From Acidobacteriota bacterium (GTDB lineage Bacteria > Acidobacteriota > Terriglobia > Bryobacterales > Bryobacteraceae), in NCBI GenBank assembly GCA_026394015.1, contig JAPKZA010000273.1, forward strand, positions 26,325 to 90,324: a stretch of 64,000 nt of DNA, in the 5' to 3' direction. This document shows, one piece after another, positions 17,901 to 25,777 of the stretch. The notes under the pieces were generated by a model, which did not search any database, was not told the origin of the DNA, and saw nothing but the letters and a program-made list of their open reading frames with translations. Every line of letters starts with the position of its first letter. Position 1 is the stretch's first letter. A program made the translations under genes and the position numbers.

Positions 17901-18393
17901 GGCCGTCGCTTGTGTCGATGACTCCGGGGAGGAGTCCTACCGCGTCCATGACGTCGCGCCCGCGAAGCGCCAGATTCTGCAACTCCTCCTGGGTAATCGA
18001 TGCCGATTTTTCACTGGAGCCAAGTTGTACTTGGGCACCGGCCGCTTCCACGGTAACGGTGTCGGCCGTCTCGCCGACTTGGAGCTTGATCCGGCCCAGC
18101 GTTCGCTGTTCGCCCGAGTTTAGCGCGATATCCGTTTGCTGATACTTCTTAAAGCCGCGGTGCTCGATGGAGATCGTGTACTGGCCGGAGGAGAGATCAG
18201 GAAACGAGAAGTATCCAGCCTCATTCGAAGTGGATACTTTTTGAAATCCGGTACGGCTTTGTCGGGCGACGACTTGAGCCCCGGGGATGATGGCGTCGGT
18301 CTGGTCGACAATCGTGCCGGAGAGGCCGGATGAGATATTCTGCGCGAACAGGATTAGAGCAAGAGCGAGGGATGCGACAACTAGGCGTAGCAT
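14977..18393 (-). CDS. TonB-dependent receptor, Oar-like, with N-terminal carboxypeptidase-regulatory domain
   Basis: The 1138-residue outer-membrane protein has a signal peptide (residues 1-18) and a CarboxypepD_reg Ig-like domain (about 24-110; GTIVDQTDAIIPGAQV, NEAGYFSFPDLSSGQY). A plug domain follows (about 130-240; LRGRDVMDAVGLLPGV, NVSVDGV, SNYAAEYGRNSGG), then a long beta-barrel ending in the aromatic-rich RVQIAIRVTF. The architecture is that of the Oar/TonB receptors that are expanded in Acidobacteriota and take up oligosaccharides or other large ligands. Position in an operon with a sugar-acid dehydratase suggests a carbohydrate ligand, which is inference. A TATGAT box lies at 18405-18410. 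Confidence 0.95.
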   Translation of the reverse strand: MLRLVVASLALALILFAQNISSGLSGTIVDQTDAIIPGAQVVARQSRTGFQKVSTSNEAGYFSFPDLSSGQYTISIEHRGFKKYQQTDIALNSGEQRTLGRIKLQVGETADTVTVEAAGAQVQLGSSEKSASITQEELQNLALRGRDVMDAVGLLPGVIDTSDGRESPSNNGTGGLFLSGGRDNSKNVSVDGVTTLDTGSNGGVHSMPSMDSVGEVKVLLSNYAAEYGRNSGGAITIITRGGGKQFHGSASYFNRHERYSANSFFNNQRGVERQPYRYNIGNYQLNGPVYIPGKLNRDRSRLFFFFSQEFQSQFIEYGSRTVTVPTALERAGNFSQSRDTNGRARVVRDPLTNRDAANNKLQFPGNMIPPSRLHPIGQKILGIFPMPNFVDPIPNRRDQWNFISAQSGSYPRRTDILRLDFQPFTKLQTYLRISNTQDRQEVPWGLWVNGGVNIPLTPVDFRQPGRGATLHTTYTVSPTVFNELILGVSQNHLTYKPVDPDKVDRAKLGINVPQFNPSLNAGNLIPNFAFGGVQNAASVNMSDGVPYDNSNLILSVVENLSKIWKTHTFRFGVYYERARKDQSANAATRGTLDFGVNALSEYDTNFAYSNAALGSYNSYTEASARPRGYYYFTNIEFYAQDAWRIKPNLLLDFGVRFYANQPTYDKLNQLYTFSPDAYNPAKAPVLLRPALDANRRTVAQAPNGTNYPEGFIGTFAPGYGNPAEGMIQGGRNGLPRGLYEVPKLMAAPRFGFSYDPFRRGRTAIRGGGGVFFDRIQGNMTYNMLPNPPSIFTPTVYYGTLDGLAETAGKGVLAPSGTVRAIFGNNPMPTTYNYSLGIQQQVGKTFLMDISYVGSLSRHQLWQRNINAIPLYSTHLDKNPQNANPARPAAALANNFLRPIQGYGDIFLYEFAAASNYGSLQTRFTQRLNRNFNWGVSYTFSKALGTSSSDTFTVNPFFSPRAWNYGPLAYDRTQVVGINYNWTLPWKNRLARGWQFAGITRGQTGAPFTPGITLVNGGDITGSASFGTRLVVTDPNLPPTERFRAPARGELGNLGTNNFRGPGFLNHDLSVYRNFKWERVNTQLRFESYNTLNHTQFSGLSTGTRFNSAGATEQIDPLFLEPISARNQRRVQIAIRVTF

Positions 18394-18427
18394 AGGTGCC
18401 GATGATCATATCAACCTGGTTGACGCG

Positions 18428-19786
18428 TTAGGCTAACGTGAGTTCATCTACGGCGGCGGCACCGGAAGCGGTCTGACCGGCGAGTTCGGCACATACTTTT
18501 CCGACCGTTTCGCCAGCGATCTCGACCATCGTGTTCCAGGCATTCACCCGGGGATAGGCTTGAGCCGTCGTGGCCAGGAAAACCTTGCTGCCCGCGATCT
18601 GCGCGGCGGGCCGATCGGCGAGGTAGTTGACCGGCCAAACCGGCTCAACAAACGGAGCCCGGAAAACTTTCACCCCTTCGATCATGGTTTGGTCGAAATC
18701 GGGATAGAGCGAGCGGATGGCTTTCTGCGCCTGGAATTCCCAGTCGTAGTCGCTGCGGTTGTAGGTCTCGCTGTCTTTGTGGCAATAGTTCATCAGGTAG
18801 ACGAGGTGACGACCGTTGGTCTGCTCCAGAGGTACAACGTGCGTCGTCTCGACCAATCCCTGGAACGGAAATCCCTTTTTGACGATGGCGTTCCAGTAGT
18901 AAGGCTGAAGGCGCTGTTTCAGAATCACGACCACATTGACGACGCCCTGATAGACCAATTCCGATTGCGGCACGGAACCGTAAATTTGACCGCCGGCGAT
19001 CTTCTGCAGCAGCGGCATCGGCAGCGTTGAAATCACCGCCGAGTACGACTCCCACTTTCCCTTGCTATTGACCCGAACAGAGTTGGCTGTTTCGTGAAGA
19101 CTCTGCACGGGCGTCTTCAGCCGAATCTGGCCACCCATCCGAACGATCTCATCGGCAAGCGCGTTGGCGATGGCTCGGTATCCGCCTTCGACGTAGCCTT
19201 TCACTTCTTTGGCGCCGCCCTTCTCCCGAGTGAGGCGGCTCCAGAACCAGTAGGCCGGAACCGTATCGAAAAGGTCTCCGAACTTGGCGATGAGCAAGGG
19301 ACGCCACAGTTTTTCGAACACGGAGGCCCCAAAGATCGAGGTTAGCCAAGTGGCGGCGGTGATCCCGTCCAGCGCCGTGCCATCCTTAACGAACTTCGTG
19401 ATGTAGGCGGCACCGATGGCGGTACGCAGCCGTTCCGGGATCGTCAAGGCACCGAAGCGGAGCAAGTCCAACGGCGTATTGAAGGGGTAGAAGGCTTCTT
19501 CATATTGGAACCCCATCGCGGTTTCCTGCCAACGGATGGTCCCGGCTAAGTCCAACTCTTCGAGCAGGCTCAGCAGAGGCGCGTCGGAGTTGAGCATGAC
19601 GTGATAGAACTGCTCCATCACCGCGCCGCGATATTCGAAGGTGCCACCGAGTCCGCCGAGCGCATCGCTGGCTTCGAATAGGGTCACGCCGGCGCCCTGC
19701 TGCAGAAGCCGATAGGCCGAAACGAGACCGGAGATGCCGCCGCCAAGGACGGCAACCTGATGATGGAGAGGAGTGGTGGTAGGCAT
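18428..19786 (-). CDS. FAD/NAD(P)-dependent amine-oxidase-type oxidoreductase
   Basis: About 452 residues from the ATG at 19786, chosen because AAGGAA lies upstream and it directly precedes the FAD fold. The dinucleotide motif is VAVLGGGISGLVSAYRL, followed by a GG doublet in DALGGLGGTFEYRG. The rest matches the protoporphyrinogen-oxidase-like/UDP-galactopyranose-mutase-like amine-oxidase branch often found beside GT2 genes. The C terminus FLATTAQAYPRVNAWNTMVE is typical of that branch. It lies 20 bp downstream of a GT2 gene. Substrate unknown; desaturation or oxidation of a lipid carrier or sugar is plausible. Confidence 0.82.
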   Translation of the reverse strand: MPTTTPLHHQVAVLGGGISGLVSAYRLLQQGAGVTLFEASDALGGLGGTFEYRGAVMEQFYHVMLNSDAPLLSLLEELDLAGTIRWQETAMGFQYEEAFYPFNTPLDLLRFGALTIPERLRTAIGAAYITKFVKDGTALDGITAATWLTSIFGASVFEKLWRPLLIAKFGDLFDTVPAYWFWSRLTREKGGAKEVKGYVEGGYRAIANALADEIVRMGGQIRLKTPVQSLHETANSVRVNSKGKWESYSAVISTLPMPLLQKIAGGQIYGSVPQSELVYQGVVNVVVILKQRLQPYYWNAIVKKGFPFQGLVETTHVVPLEQTNGRHLVYLMNYCHKDSETYNRSDYDWEFQAQKAIRSLYPDFDQTMIEGVKVFRAPFVEPVWPVNYLADRPAAQIAGSKVFLATTAQAYPRVNAWNTMVEIAGETVGKVCAELAGQTASGAAAVDELTLA

Positions 19787-19806
19787 TCTGGTATTCCTTC
19801 TAGAGG

Positions 19807-20571
19807 CTATTCGTCGACCGCGAGGCGTCCCCAAGCGAGCCGCTGCTTCGCCCAACCGGTGAAGACGGAGGTGGTAGCCATCCGCATCAGCGACAGGTGG
19901 CCCAGGATCGAGTCCATGATTTTGATCTTCGATTCACCGAACTGGCGCTGCGCGACAGGCATCGGAACTTCCTTGACGCGGAAGCCCTGCGCCAAGCTTT
20001 TGACCATGATTTCGGCGACGGCGGAGAACCCGTTCGAACGGAAGTGGGTCCGCTTAATTACCGAGCGGCGGTAGGCGCGATGCATGGGGGTAAAGCTGTG
20101 GACCGTGTTCCCCAGGATCAGCTTATACAGGCGAGAGGCGGAACGGCTGAGAAAACCACGCACTGGGTGACAAGTCGCCTTTTCGCTATCGGGATGCCAA
20201 GGGGAAGCCGTGACCAGGTCCGCACCCGCCTGGAGCATGGCCACCATGCCGGGAAGCGTTTCCGGAGAAAACGTGCAGTCGCTATCCATCGTGCAGATAT
20301 AGGGCGAATCGGCGTATTGGAAGCCGGTGCGCAGCGCGGCACCCAGACCACGGTTCTTAATGTGGTGGACGACGCGGATCCAATCGTAGTGGTCCATCAT
20401 ATGGTTCAACACCGAACCCGTGCTGTCCTGCGAACCGTCGTTCACGAAGAGCACTTCCCAGCGCGACATCGAACCGGTGGCCCGCATCGTGTCCAACCGG
20501 GACAGGAGTTGGGGGAGACCTTCGACTTCGTTATAGCAGGGGACAATCAGCGTGACCAGTGGTGTAGACAT
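19807..20571 (-). CDS. Family 2 glycosyltransferase (dolichol-phosphate mannosyltransferase-like)
   Basis: The 254-residue GT-A glycosyltransferase has TLIVPCYNEVEGLPQLL at the N terminus, FVNDGSQDST (nucleotide binding), NRGLGAALRTGF and the DXD-type TMDSDCTFSPE. It has no C-terminal membrane segments, so it is likely a soluble or peripheral polyprenyl-phosphate sugar synthase. It is the first gene of a pair with the flavoprotein downstream. An inverted repeat TTCCAGAA/TTCTGGAA (20578-20585/20606-20613) covers the 5' leader. Confidence 0.9.
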   Translation of the reverse strand: MSTPLVTLIVPCYNEVEGLPQLLSRLDTMRATGSMSRWEVLFVNDGSQDSTGSVLNHMMDHYDWIRVVHHIKNRGLGAALRTGFQYADSPYICTMDSDCTFSPETLPGMVAMLQAGADLVTASPWHPDSEKATCHPVRGFLSRSASRLYKLILGNTVHSFTPMHRAYRRSVIKRTHFRSNGFSAVAEIMVKSLAQGFRVKEVPMPVAQRQFGESKIKIMDSILGHLSLMRMATTSVFTGWAKQRLAWGRLAVDE

Positions 20572-21224
20572 TTGAACTTCCAGAACAACAATTTGGGATA
20601 ACCCATTCTGGAAATTGCCGCGGTACCATACACTCGGTCCAAGGTACTTGCGGTACCAGAACAGGCATGGGCTGTTGGTCTAGGCCGGGCCTTGGTACTT
20701 TTCGCCCAGGGGCGAAATAACTTGAGCTTTATCAGCTAGTTGTGACCGAGATTGATTCGGCGCCAGGCCTAGACCCAGGCGAGCCCTAGTTCTCGCGGTG
20801 CCCCGCCACTCGCGAATTCCTCCTCGTTCGCTTGCCCTTGGAGGCCGTCCCGCCCACCCTAGCCAGCGAGCGTCGCGGATGCGGTACCCTGGACACAAGA
20901 CATGCTGCTAGCGGATGAGGCATTCCGCGCTGTTCTAAAAGTGACCCTGGATCGAGTTGGCTTCGGTCGGCAAACAGCCACCCACCGCCGGATCCGGAGG
21001 AACGGAACGAACCGCTATCGCCTCATTGGACTACCAGCGGACAAAGCGGTCGTGGGATGGAGTGGAATCAGCCCTACTATGCCAGCCGCGCACATGAAAC
21101 AGGCAGGAATCGGGGAGGCACTGTCCCCCCCGGTTCCCCCAAACCGGACAAAGCAATTCATCCGCGGCGCAGCCGGACTTCCTCTCAAGGCAAATCCCGC
21201 CCCGCACTAAGGATTAAAGACTAC
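20572..21224. other. Intergenic stretch of about 650 bp without a supported gene
   Basis: No coding frame here has family-like features; two short open frames have unnatural Arg/Pro-rich composition. Structure seen: an 8-bp inverted repeat at 20578-20585/20606-20613, a perfect 10-bp inverted repeat GGTCTAGGCC/GGCCTAGACC at 20677-20686 and 20766-20775, a tight palindrome TTTCGCC-cagg-GGCGAAA at 20700-20717, and three copies of GCGGTACC (near 20620, 20650 and 20880). Strand composition changes around here. An untranslated RNA, a long leader of the NYN gene, or a replication-related site are possible. Confidence 0.5.
20677..20775. repeat. 10-bp perfect inverted repeat pair in the intergenic region
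   Basis: GGTCTAGGCC (20677-20686) is exactly reverse-complementary to GGCCTAGACC (20766-20775), with a 79-nt interval that contains a second, compact palindrome at 20700-20717. This could close a structured RNA or be a protein-binding array. No function is assigned. Confidence 0.5.
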
Positions 21225-22667
21225 ATGCAAGAACGCCAAAACATCGCCGTATTTGTCGACTACGACAACATCGAAATCGGCGTGAAGTCGACGTTGCGTC
21301 GCGAGTTCGACGTCTCGCTCCCCCTCGACGCATTAAAGGAACGCGGCGATATCGTTGCCAAGTTCGCTTACGCCAACTGGAGCCGACAAGAGCCGGCCGT
21401 CCGCCAGATGGCCGAGAATGCGGTCCAGATGGTGCAACGCCTCCCTTCCCCGAGAGGAGACAAAAACGGCGCGGATATCAATCTCGCCTTGGACGCGCTC
21501 GAGATGGCCTTCACCCACAAGAACGTGAATGCATTCGCCATCATCAGTGGCGACAGCGATTTCATTCCGCTGGTGAACAAGCTGCGGGGTTATGGCAAGA
21601 CGATCTACATCGTCGGCGGCAAGGCGTTCACCTCGAACATCCTGCAGCAGAACTGCCACGAATTCATTAGCTACGAGAGCCTGCTGACCGACGACGTCCG
21701 GGTGATCCCAGAGAGGAAGTACGTCCTGGGACCGGTGCGCGAACCGGCGCCGCCTCGGGAACAGATTGCCCGGGACCAGGCTCCGCCGCCTCGCGAGCAA
21801 GCCCCCCGAGAACAGGCTCCGCCGCCGCGCGAGGGTGGTTCTCAGTCTTCCGGCGGCCAGTCCGGCGGCTATCGTCGCAACCGTCCCCAGCCCCTCGAAG
21901 TCACCCAGGCGATGCCCCTCGTCGAACGAGCGCTCAGCGTGCTGCAGCGTCGTGGTGTTCAGCCGCAACTCGGACTCCTCAAGAGCACGATGAAGCAGCT
22001 CGATCCGAGCTTCAATGAGCGGTCTTACGGCGCCAGCGCCTTTTCCGAGTTCATCGACAAGATGAAAGTGGCTGGGTATATCCAGCTCCACGGAACCGAA
22101 GGCCGATATACGATCGAACTGCTCTCGGCAGCAACCGCGGCCGCAGCCGAAGGTGCCGCCAACAAGAAGCATGAAGCGCTACCGCTGCTCCGCCAAGTCC
22201 TTGAGATCTACAAGCTCGATATGGAAGACGGGGCCAGCACCGACAGCGTGGCTGGTTGGATGAGCAAGATCCACGCCGACTTCGACATGAAGAAGTATGG
22301 CTACCAAGAGTTCAATGAGTTCCTGAACTTCGCGCAGGACAACTTCATGGTTCGTATGGAGCCGGACGAACAGCGTGGGATGACGGTTTACCTCGGCGCC
22401 GAGTTTACTCCTCCCGCTCATGAGCCCGAGCCCGAGCCGCTTCGGGAGATGGCCGCTGGGGCCTCTGCCGCCGCGGTGCTCGCGGAATCGATCGCCGAAG
22501 AGGAAGCGACAGAGGCTGTAGCCGCCGCCGAACTCCCCGTCGAACCCGAGGAGAAGCCCGCCGGTCGTCGTACCAGCAGCCCGGCCAGGAAGCGAGCCGC
22601 CGCACCCGCAAAGAAGGTGGCCACTTCCAGCGTTCGTCGGCCCCGTACCCGCAAACCCGTTGAATAA
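21225..22667 (+). CDS. NYN (PIN-like) domain protein with two OST-HTH/LOTUS domains
   Basis: About 480 residues. The NYN domain (1-150) has the acidic active-site pattern NIAVFVDYDNIEIG, GADINLALDALE and IISGDSDFIPLVNKLR, typical of LabA/DUF88 putative ribonucleases. A Pro/Arg/Glu repeat linker follows, with several copies of APPPREQ. Two OST-HTH/LOTUS winged-helix domains come next (VERALSVLQRRGVQPQLGLL..., about 225-295, and LLRQVLEIYKLDMEDGAS..., about 320-400). The basic Lys/Arg/Ala tail is histone-H1-like. NYN-LOTUS proteins are thought to bind and cut RNA. Start 21225 is the ATG just before the NYN fold; an upstream extension is open but shows no conserved features. Confidence 0.88.
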   Translation: MQERQNIAVFVDYDNIEIGVKSTLRREFDVSLPLDALKERGDIVAKFAYANWSRQEPAVRQMAENAVQMVQRLPSPRGDKNGADINLALDALEMAFTHKNVNAFAIISGDSDFIPLVNKLRGYGKTIYIVGGKAFTSNILQQNCHEFISYESLLTDDVRVIPERKYVLGPVREPAPPREQIARDQAPPPREQAPREQAPPPREGGSQSSGGQSGGYRRNRPQPLEVTQAMPLVERALSVLQRRGVQPQLGLLKSTMKQLDPSFNERSYGASAFSEFIDKMKVAGYIQLHGTEGRYTIELLSAATAAAAEGAANKKHEALPLLRQVLEIYKLDMEDGASTDSVAGWMSKIHADFDMKKYGYQEFNEFLNFAQDNFMVRMEPDEQRGMTVYLGAEFTPPAHEPEPEPLREMAAGASAAAVLAESIAEEEATEAVAAAELPVEPEEKPAGRRTSSPARKRAAAPAKKVATSSVRRPRTRKPVE

Positions 22668-22679
22668 CCAACCATCGTT

Positions 22680-23066
22680 ATGATTGAACGCTTTCATATT
22701 CCCGGCGCGCCCGCGCCCGCCGGGCCCTACTCTCACGCAGTCCGGGCCGGTGACTTCATCTACGTCAGCGGCCAGGGCCCCTTTAATACCGAAACCGGCC
22801 AGTTTGAGCTCGGCGAAATCCGGAACGAGACGCGAATCGTCATCACCAACATCCAGAAGATCCTGGAAGGTGCCGGCGCTTCGCTTTCCGATGTCGTCAA
22901 GTGCTCCGTGTTCCTGAAGGATGTCGCCGAATTCAGCGCTATGAATGAGGTTTACGCCGAGTTCTTCGGTGCCGCTAAGCCAGCACGGACCACCGTCCAA
23001 GCGGTGATGCCCAATCCAGAGATGCGAGTCGAAATCGACTGCGTCGCCTATAAGCCCCTGGGGTAG
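22680..23066 (+). CDS. RidA/YjgF-family reactive imine deaminase
   Basis: The 128-residue RidA fold carries PAPAGPYSHAVRAGDFIYVSGQ at the N terminus, the active-site Arg in PARTTVQA and a C-terminal EIDCVAY. The family hydrolyses enamine/imine intermediates released by PLP or flavin enzymes. It lies 12 bp after the NYN gene and 2 bp before the HD oxygenase gene. A flavin amine oxidoreductase of the aminophosphonate type is encoded 3 kb downstream, so a housekeeping role for the imine that enzyme makes is a reasonable inference. Confidence 0.93.
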   Translation: MIERFHIPGAPAPAGPYSHAVRAGDFIYVSGQGPFNTETGQFELGEIRNETRIVITNIQKILEGAGASLSDVVKCSVFLKDVAEFSAMNEVYAEFFGAAKPARTTVQAVMPNPEMRVEIDCVAYKPLG

Positions 23067-23068
23067 AG

Positions 23069-23653
23069 ATGATGACTCCCGAGCATATCGCCGCGGAGGT
23101 CTTGAGCTTGCTCGAGGCTTCCGCGGATGCCGACTACTATGGCGAGCCCGTTTCGCAGCTCGCTCACGCACTCCAAGCCGCGCAATCCGCCCGCGACGCC
23201 GGGGCCGATGACGAGCTGATTCTGGCCGCTCTGCTGCACGATATCGGGCACAATATTGACGACCCGCGCGCCCTTCGTCACGGCGATGTGGGAGTGATAA
23301 ACCACGACGAACTGGGTTCGTTATGGCTCGCCGAACGCGGCTTCTCTCTCCGGCTACGAACACTCGTCCGCGGGCACGTCGATGCGAAGCGCTACCTGGT
23401 CGCCACCAACGCCAACTACGCCAAACGCTTGTCGCCGGCCAGTACCGAGACCCTGATTCATCAGGGCGGCCCGATGTCGATCGAAGAGGCGACCGCCTTC
23501 GGCGATGCGCCCGAACTCAAAGACTGTCTACGCCTGCGCAGTTGGGACGAACAAGCCAAAGAGCCGGGACGGTTGGTTACCCCGCTTGAGGCCTACCGTG
23601 CGATGATCGTAGCTCATTTGACCGAAACCGCCCGCCCCGTCCAACAGGGATGA
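23069..23653 (+). CDS. PhnZ/TmpB-like HD-domain diiron oxygenase
   Basis: The 194-residue HD-domain protein keeps the complete PhnZ-type metal set, shifted by one: His33, His57-Asp58 (LLHDIGH), His79, His103 (RGHVDAKRYL) and Asp160 (SWDEQAKEP). It also has the substrate-pocket Tyr-x-x-Glu in YYGEPVSQLAHALQAA and Lys107. PhnZ cleaves the C-P bond of (R)-1-hydroxy-2-aminoethylphosphonate to glycine and phosphate; TmpB acts on the trimethylated analogue. The phosphonate-related neighbours support this role. The usual partner, a 2-oxoglutarate hydroxylase (PhnY/TmpA), is not in the window. The 3' end overlaps the convergent phosphodiesterase gene by 40 bp. Confidence 0.85.
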   Translation: MMTPEHIAAEVLSLLEASADADYYGEPVSQLAHALQAAQSARDAGADDELILAALLHDIGHNIDDPRALRHGDVGVINHDELGSLWLAERGFSLRLRTLVRGHVDAKRYLVATNANYAKRLSPASTETLIHQGGPMSIEEATAFGDAPELKDCLRLRSWDEQAKEPGRLVTPLEAYRAMIVAHLTETARPVQQG

Positions 23654-24462
23654 GGCTTCAGTCCGAGTAGCCCGAACACGGTGGGAGCGGTATCGAGCGA
23701 ATAGATTGGTCCGGTTAACTCCCGGCCCCGCGCCACTCCAGGCCCGGCCAGGATCCACGGCACTTCCAGTTCGCGCATCGTCGGATGCCCGTGCCCCTTC
23801 TCGGTACCCCCGTGATCAGCCACAATGGCGACCAACGTCTGCTCCAGCGGCAAAACCGCCATCAGTTCGCCGATCAGCCGATCCGCTTCCTCCACCGCCC
23901 GGACGTAGTCAACCGACTCCCATGTTTTGTCATGCCCCGCATGGTCCACGTCGTCCAAATGAAGAAAAAGAAGCTCCGGCCGATGCTGCTTCCAGTAGGC
24001 GATAGCCGCCGCAGTCGCCGCGGGCGACCCTTTCACGTGCCGCGTTTCGTTCGTCGAATCCTTCTCCACCAGCCTGCCGAAGCCCTGCCAATCATGAATC
24101 ATCGCCAGATGAGCCTTCGGCCTCTGCGAGCGCCATTGACTGAACAGCGTCGGGAAGATCTTCTCCGGGCCGGCGCAGATCGGTTCAATCGCGTGGTTGA
24201 ACCGCTCCCACTCGTTTGAGTCGACGCCGTGTTGCTCCGGTCCAGCCCCGGAGATGATGGACATCCAGTTGGGGCTCGAAACCGTCGGCAATACGCCGCG
24301 CGCATGGAGCGTCCAAGCTCCGCGGGCCATCAGCTTCCTTAGGTTGGGCATAGCCGCTTTTTGAAACGCTTCGACGCCCAAACCATCCACTCCGACAATC
24401 ACAACGTGGCGGGGAGCGGCGCCTGCCAGCGCGACGAAAAAGAGAAAGAGAATCAGTTTCAT
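23614..24462 (-). CDS. Exported alkaline-phosphatase-superfamily phosphodiesterase/phosphonohydrolase-like protein
   Basis: The 282-residue protein has a signal peptide (MKLILFLFFVALAGAAP). The type I phosphodiesterase/nucleotide pyrophosphatase fold follows: VVIVGVDGLGVEAFQKA (metal Asp), the nucleophile region GVLPTVSSPNW (Thr), HLDDVDHAGHD and VADHGGTEKGHGHP (metal Asp/His residues). Phosphonoacetate hydrolase PhnA belongs to the same superfamily, and the gene lies between a PhnZ-like gene and an organophosphate antiporter gene. A periplasmic activity releasing a phosphonate or phosphate from an ester is plausible but unproven. Confidence 0.85.
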   Translation of the reverse strand: MKLILFLFFVALAGAAPRHVVIVGVDGLGVEAFQKAAMPNLRKLMARGAWTLHARGVLPTVSSPNWMSIISGAGPEQHGVDSNEWERFNHAIEPICAGPEKIFPTLFSQWRSQRPKAHLAMIHDWQGFGRLVEKDSTNETRHVKGSPAATAAAIAYWKQHRPELLFLHLDDVDHAGHDKTWESVDYVRAVEEADRLIGELMAVLPLEQTLVAIVADHGGTEKGHGHPTMRELEVPWILAGPGVARGRELTGPIYSLDTAPTVFGLLGLKPHPCWTGRAVSVK

Positions 24463-24511
24463 GGTCTGCTTTCATCATCTCGAAATCTGTTCGCGGTAAA
24501 GTCAATCTTTC

Positions 24512-25777
24512 ATGACAAATGAGGCCCTGCGCGGTTGGCGCATCCGAATTTTCGCCCTCACCTGGTTCGCCTACGCGGGCTTCTATCTTTGTCGGAAAAA
24601 TTTTAGCGTCCTGATGCCGCTGCTCCAGCAGAATACCGGCATCACGAAGGACCAACTCGCCAACGCCATTTTCGGATATAGCCTGATGTATTCGGTCGGT
24701 CAGTTTTTGATGGGCACGATGTCCGATCGGTTCGGCCCCCGCCGGGTGGTGACGGCCGGGATGCTCGTCGCGGGCACGTGCAGCGTGATCATGGCCTTCC
24801 ATACCGACACCCCGTCCATCATCGCCCTGCAGGCGTTGAACGGCTTGGCGCAGGCCTGCGGCTGGTCCGGCTTGTTGAAGATCATGTCCGCCTGGTTTGA
24901 AGCGCGGAACCGGGGGGTCGTGATGGGCTGGTGGTGCACGAACTACGCCTTCGGTGCCTTTCTCGCCACCACGTTTGCGACCTTCGCCGCCACCAGTTCT
25001 CTCTTCTTTTTCCCCAGTTGGCAGCGCGGTGCCTGGCTCCCGGGGGCGCTGTTGATTTGCTTAGGGCTCATCTTCGTAGCTACCGTCCGAAACGGCCCTA
25101 TTGTCACCGAGACCCCGGCGGCGTCCCGCCAGAGCCTGAGTAAGTTTCTCGCCGTCGCGCGCAACGGAAACATTCGCGTCATCGCGGGAGCTTACTTCTG
25201 CCTCAAGCTGACTCGCTACGCTTTCTTGTTCTGGCTACCGGTCTATCTCACCGAACGGCTCGGCCTCTCCGCGGCCGACGCCGGCTACAGCTCGTCCGTT
25301 TATGAGTTGGGTGGCTTCGCCGGGGTCGTGCTCAGCGGGTACATTTCGGACAAGCTCTTCGCCTCCCGGCGCTTCCCGGTGGGGGCGCTGATGATGATGG
25401 GCCTCGCGTTGGCGTGCCTGATTCCCACCGCGGCGGGAACTTTGGGCACCCAGGTAATCATTCCGGCTATCGCGCTCATCGGGCTTCTGAGTCTGGGGCC
25501 GGACACGTTGCTGGGCGGGGCCGCGGTGCAGGATTCCTCCACCCGCGAGACAGCCGCTACCGCCGCCGGGTTCGTGAACGGAACCGGCTCCACCGGCCAG
25601 TTTCTATCGCCCTTCATCGTCGCCTACGTCGTGCAACACCATGGGTGGGATTCGTTGTTCTTCGTCCTCTTCGCGCTTTCGCTGGCGGGCGGGTCCCTGC
25701 TTACGGTGAAATGGAGTTACCGCGTTCCTCAGGAAGATCCCAATCTATGTCTAACCCCCGTGCAGACGTCGCCGTAG
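24512..25777 (+). CDS. OPA-family (GlpT/UhpT-like) major facilitator transporter
   Basis: The 421-residue, 12-helix MFS protein has the organophosphate:phosphate antiporter signature: FAYAGFYLCRKNFSVLMPLL in helix 1, FGYSLMYSVGQFLMGTMSDRFGPRR between helices 2 and 3, and GWSGLLKIMSAWFEARNRG. OPA members exchange organic phosphates for Pi, and phosphonate-linked members are known. The gene starts a tight run: its 3' end overlaps the FAD oxidoreductase gene by 31 bp. Import of an aminophosphonate with phosphate export is the likely role. Confidence 0.88.
   Translation: MTNEALRGWRIRIFALTWFAYAGFYLCRKNFSVLMPLLQQNTGITKDQLANAIFGYSLMYSVGQFLMGTMSDRFGPRRVVTAGMLVAGTCSVIMAFHTDTPSIIALQALNGLAQACGWSGLLKIMSAWFEARNRGVVMGWWCTNYAFGAFLATTFATFAATSSLFFFPSWQRGAWLPGALLICLGLIFVATVRNGPIVTETPAASRQSLSKFLAVARNGNIRVIAGAYFCLKLTRYAFLFWLPVYLTERLGLSAADAGYSSSVYELGGFAGVVLSGYISDKLFASRRFPVGALMMMGLALACLIPTAAGTLGTQVIIPAIALIGLLSLGPDTLLGGAAVQDSSTRETAATAAGFVNGTGSTGQFLSPFIVAYVVQHHGWDSLFFVLFALSLAGGSLLTVKWSYRVPQEDPNLCLTPVQTSP

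Noticed and set aside
20700..20717. Palindrome as an intrinsic terminator
   Set aside because: The hairpin is short and neither strand has a T-run after it.
20680..20898. Minus-strand frame of 72 codons in the same gap
   Set aside because: Arg/Gly/Trp-rich translation typical of random GC-rich sequence.
20902..21210. Open frame of 102 codons in the 20.6-21.2 kb gap
   Set aside because: Pro/Arg-rich composition, no ribosome-binding site and no family resemblance; treated as noncoding.
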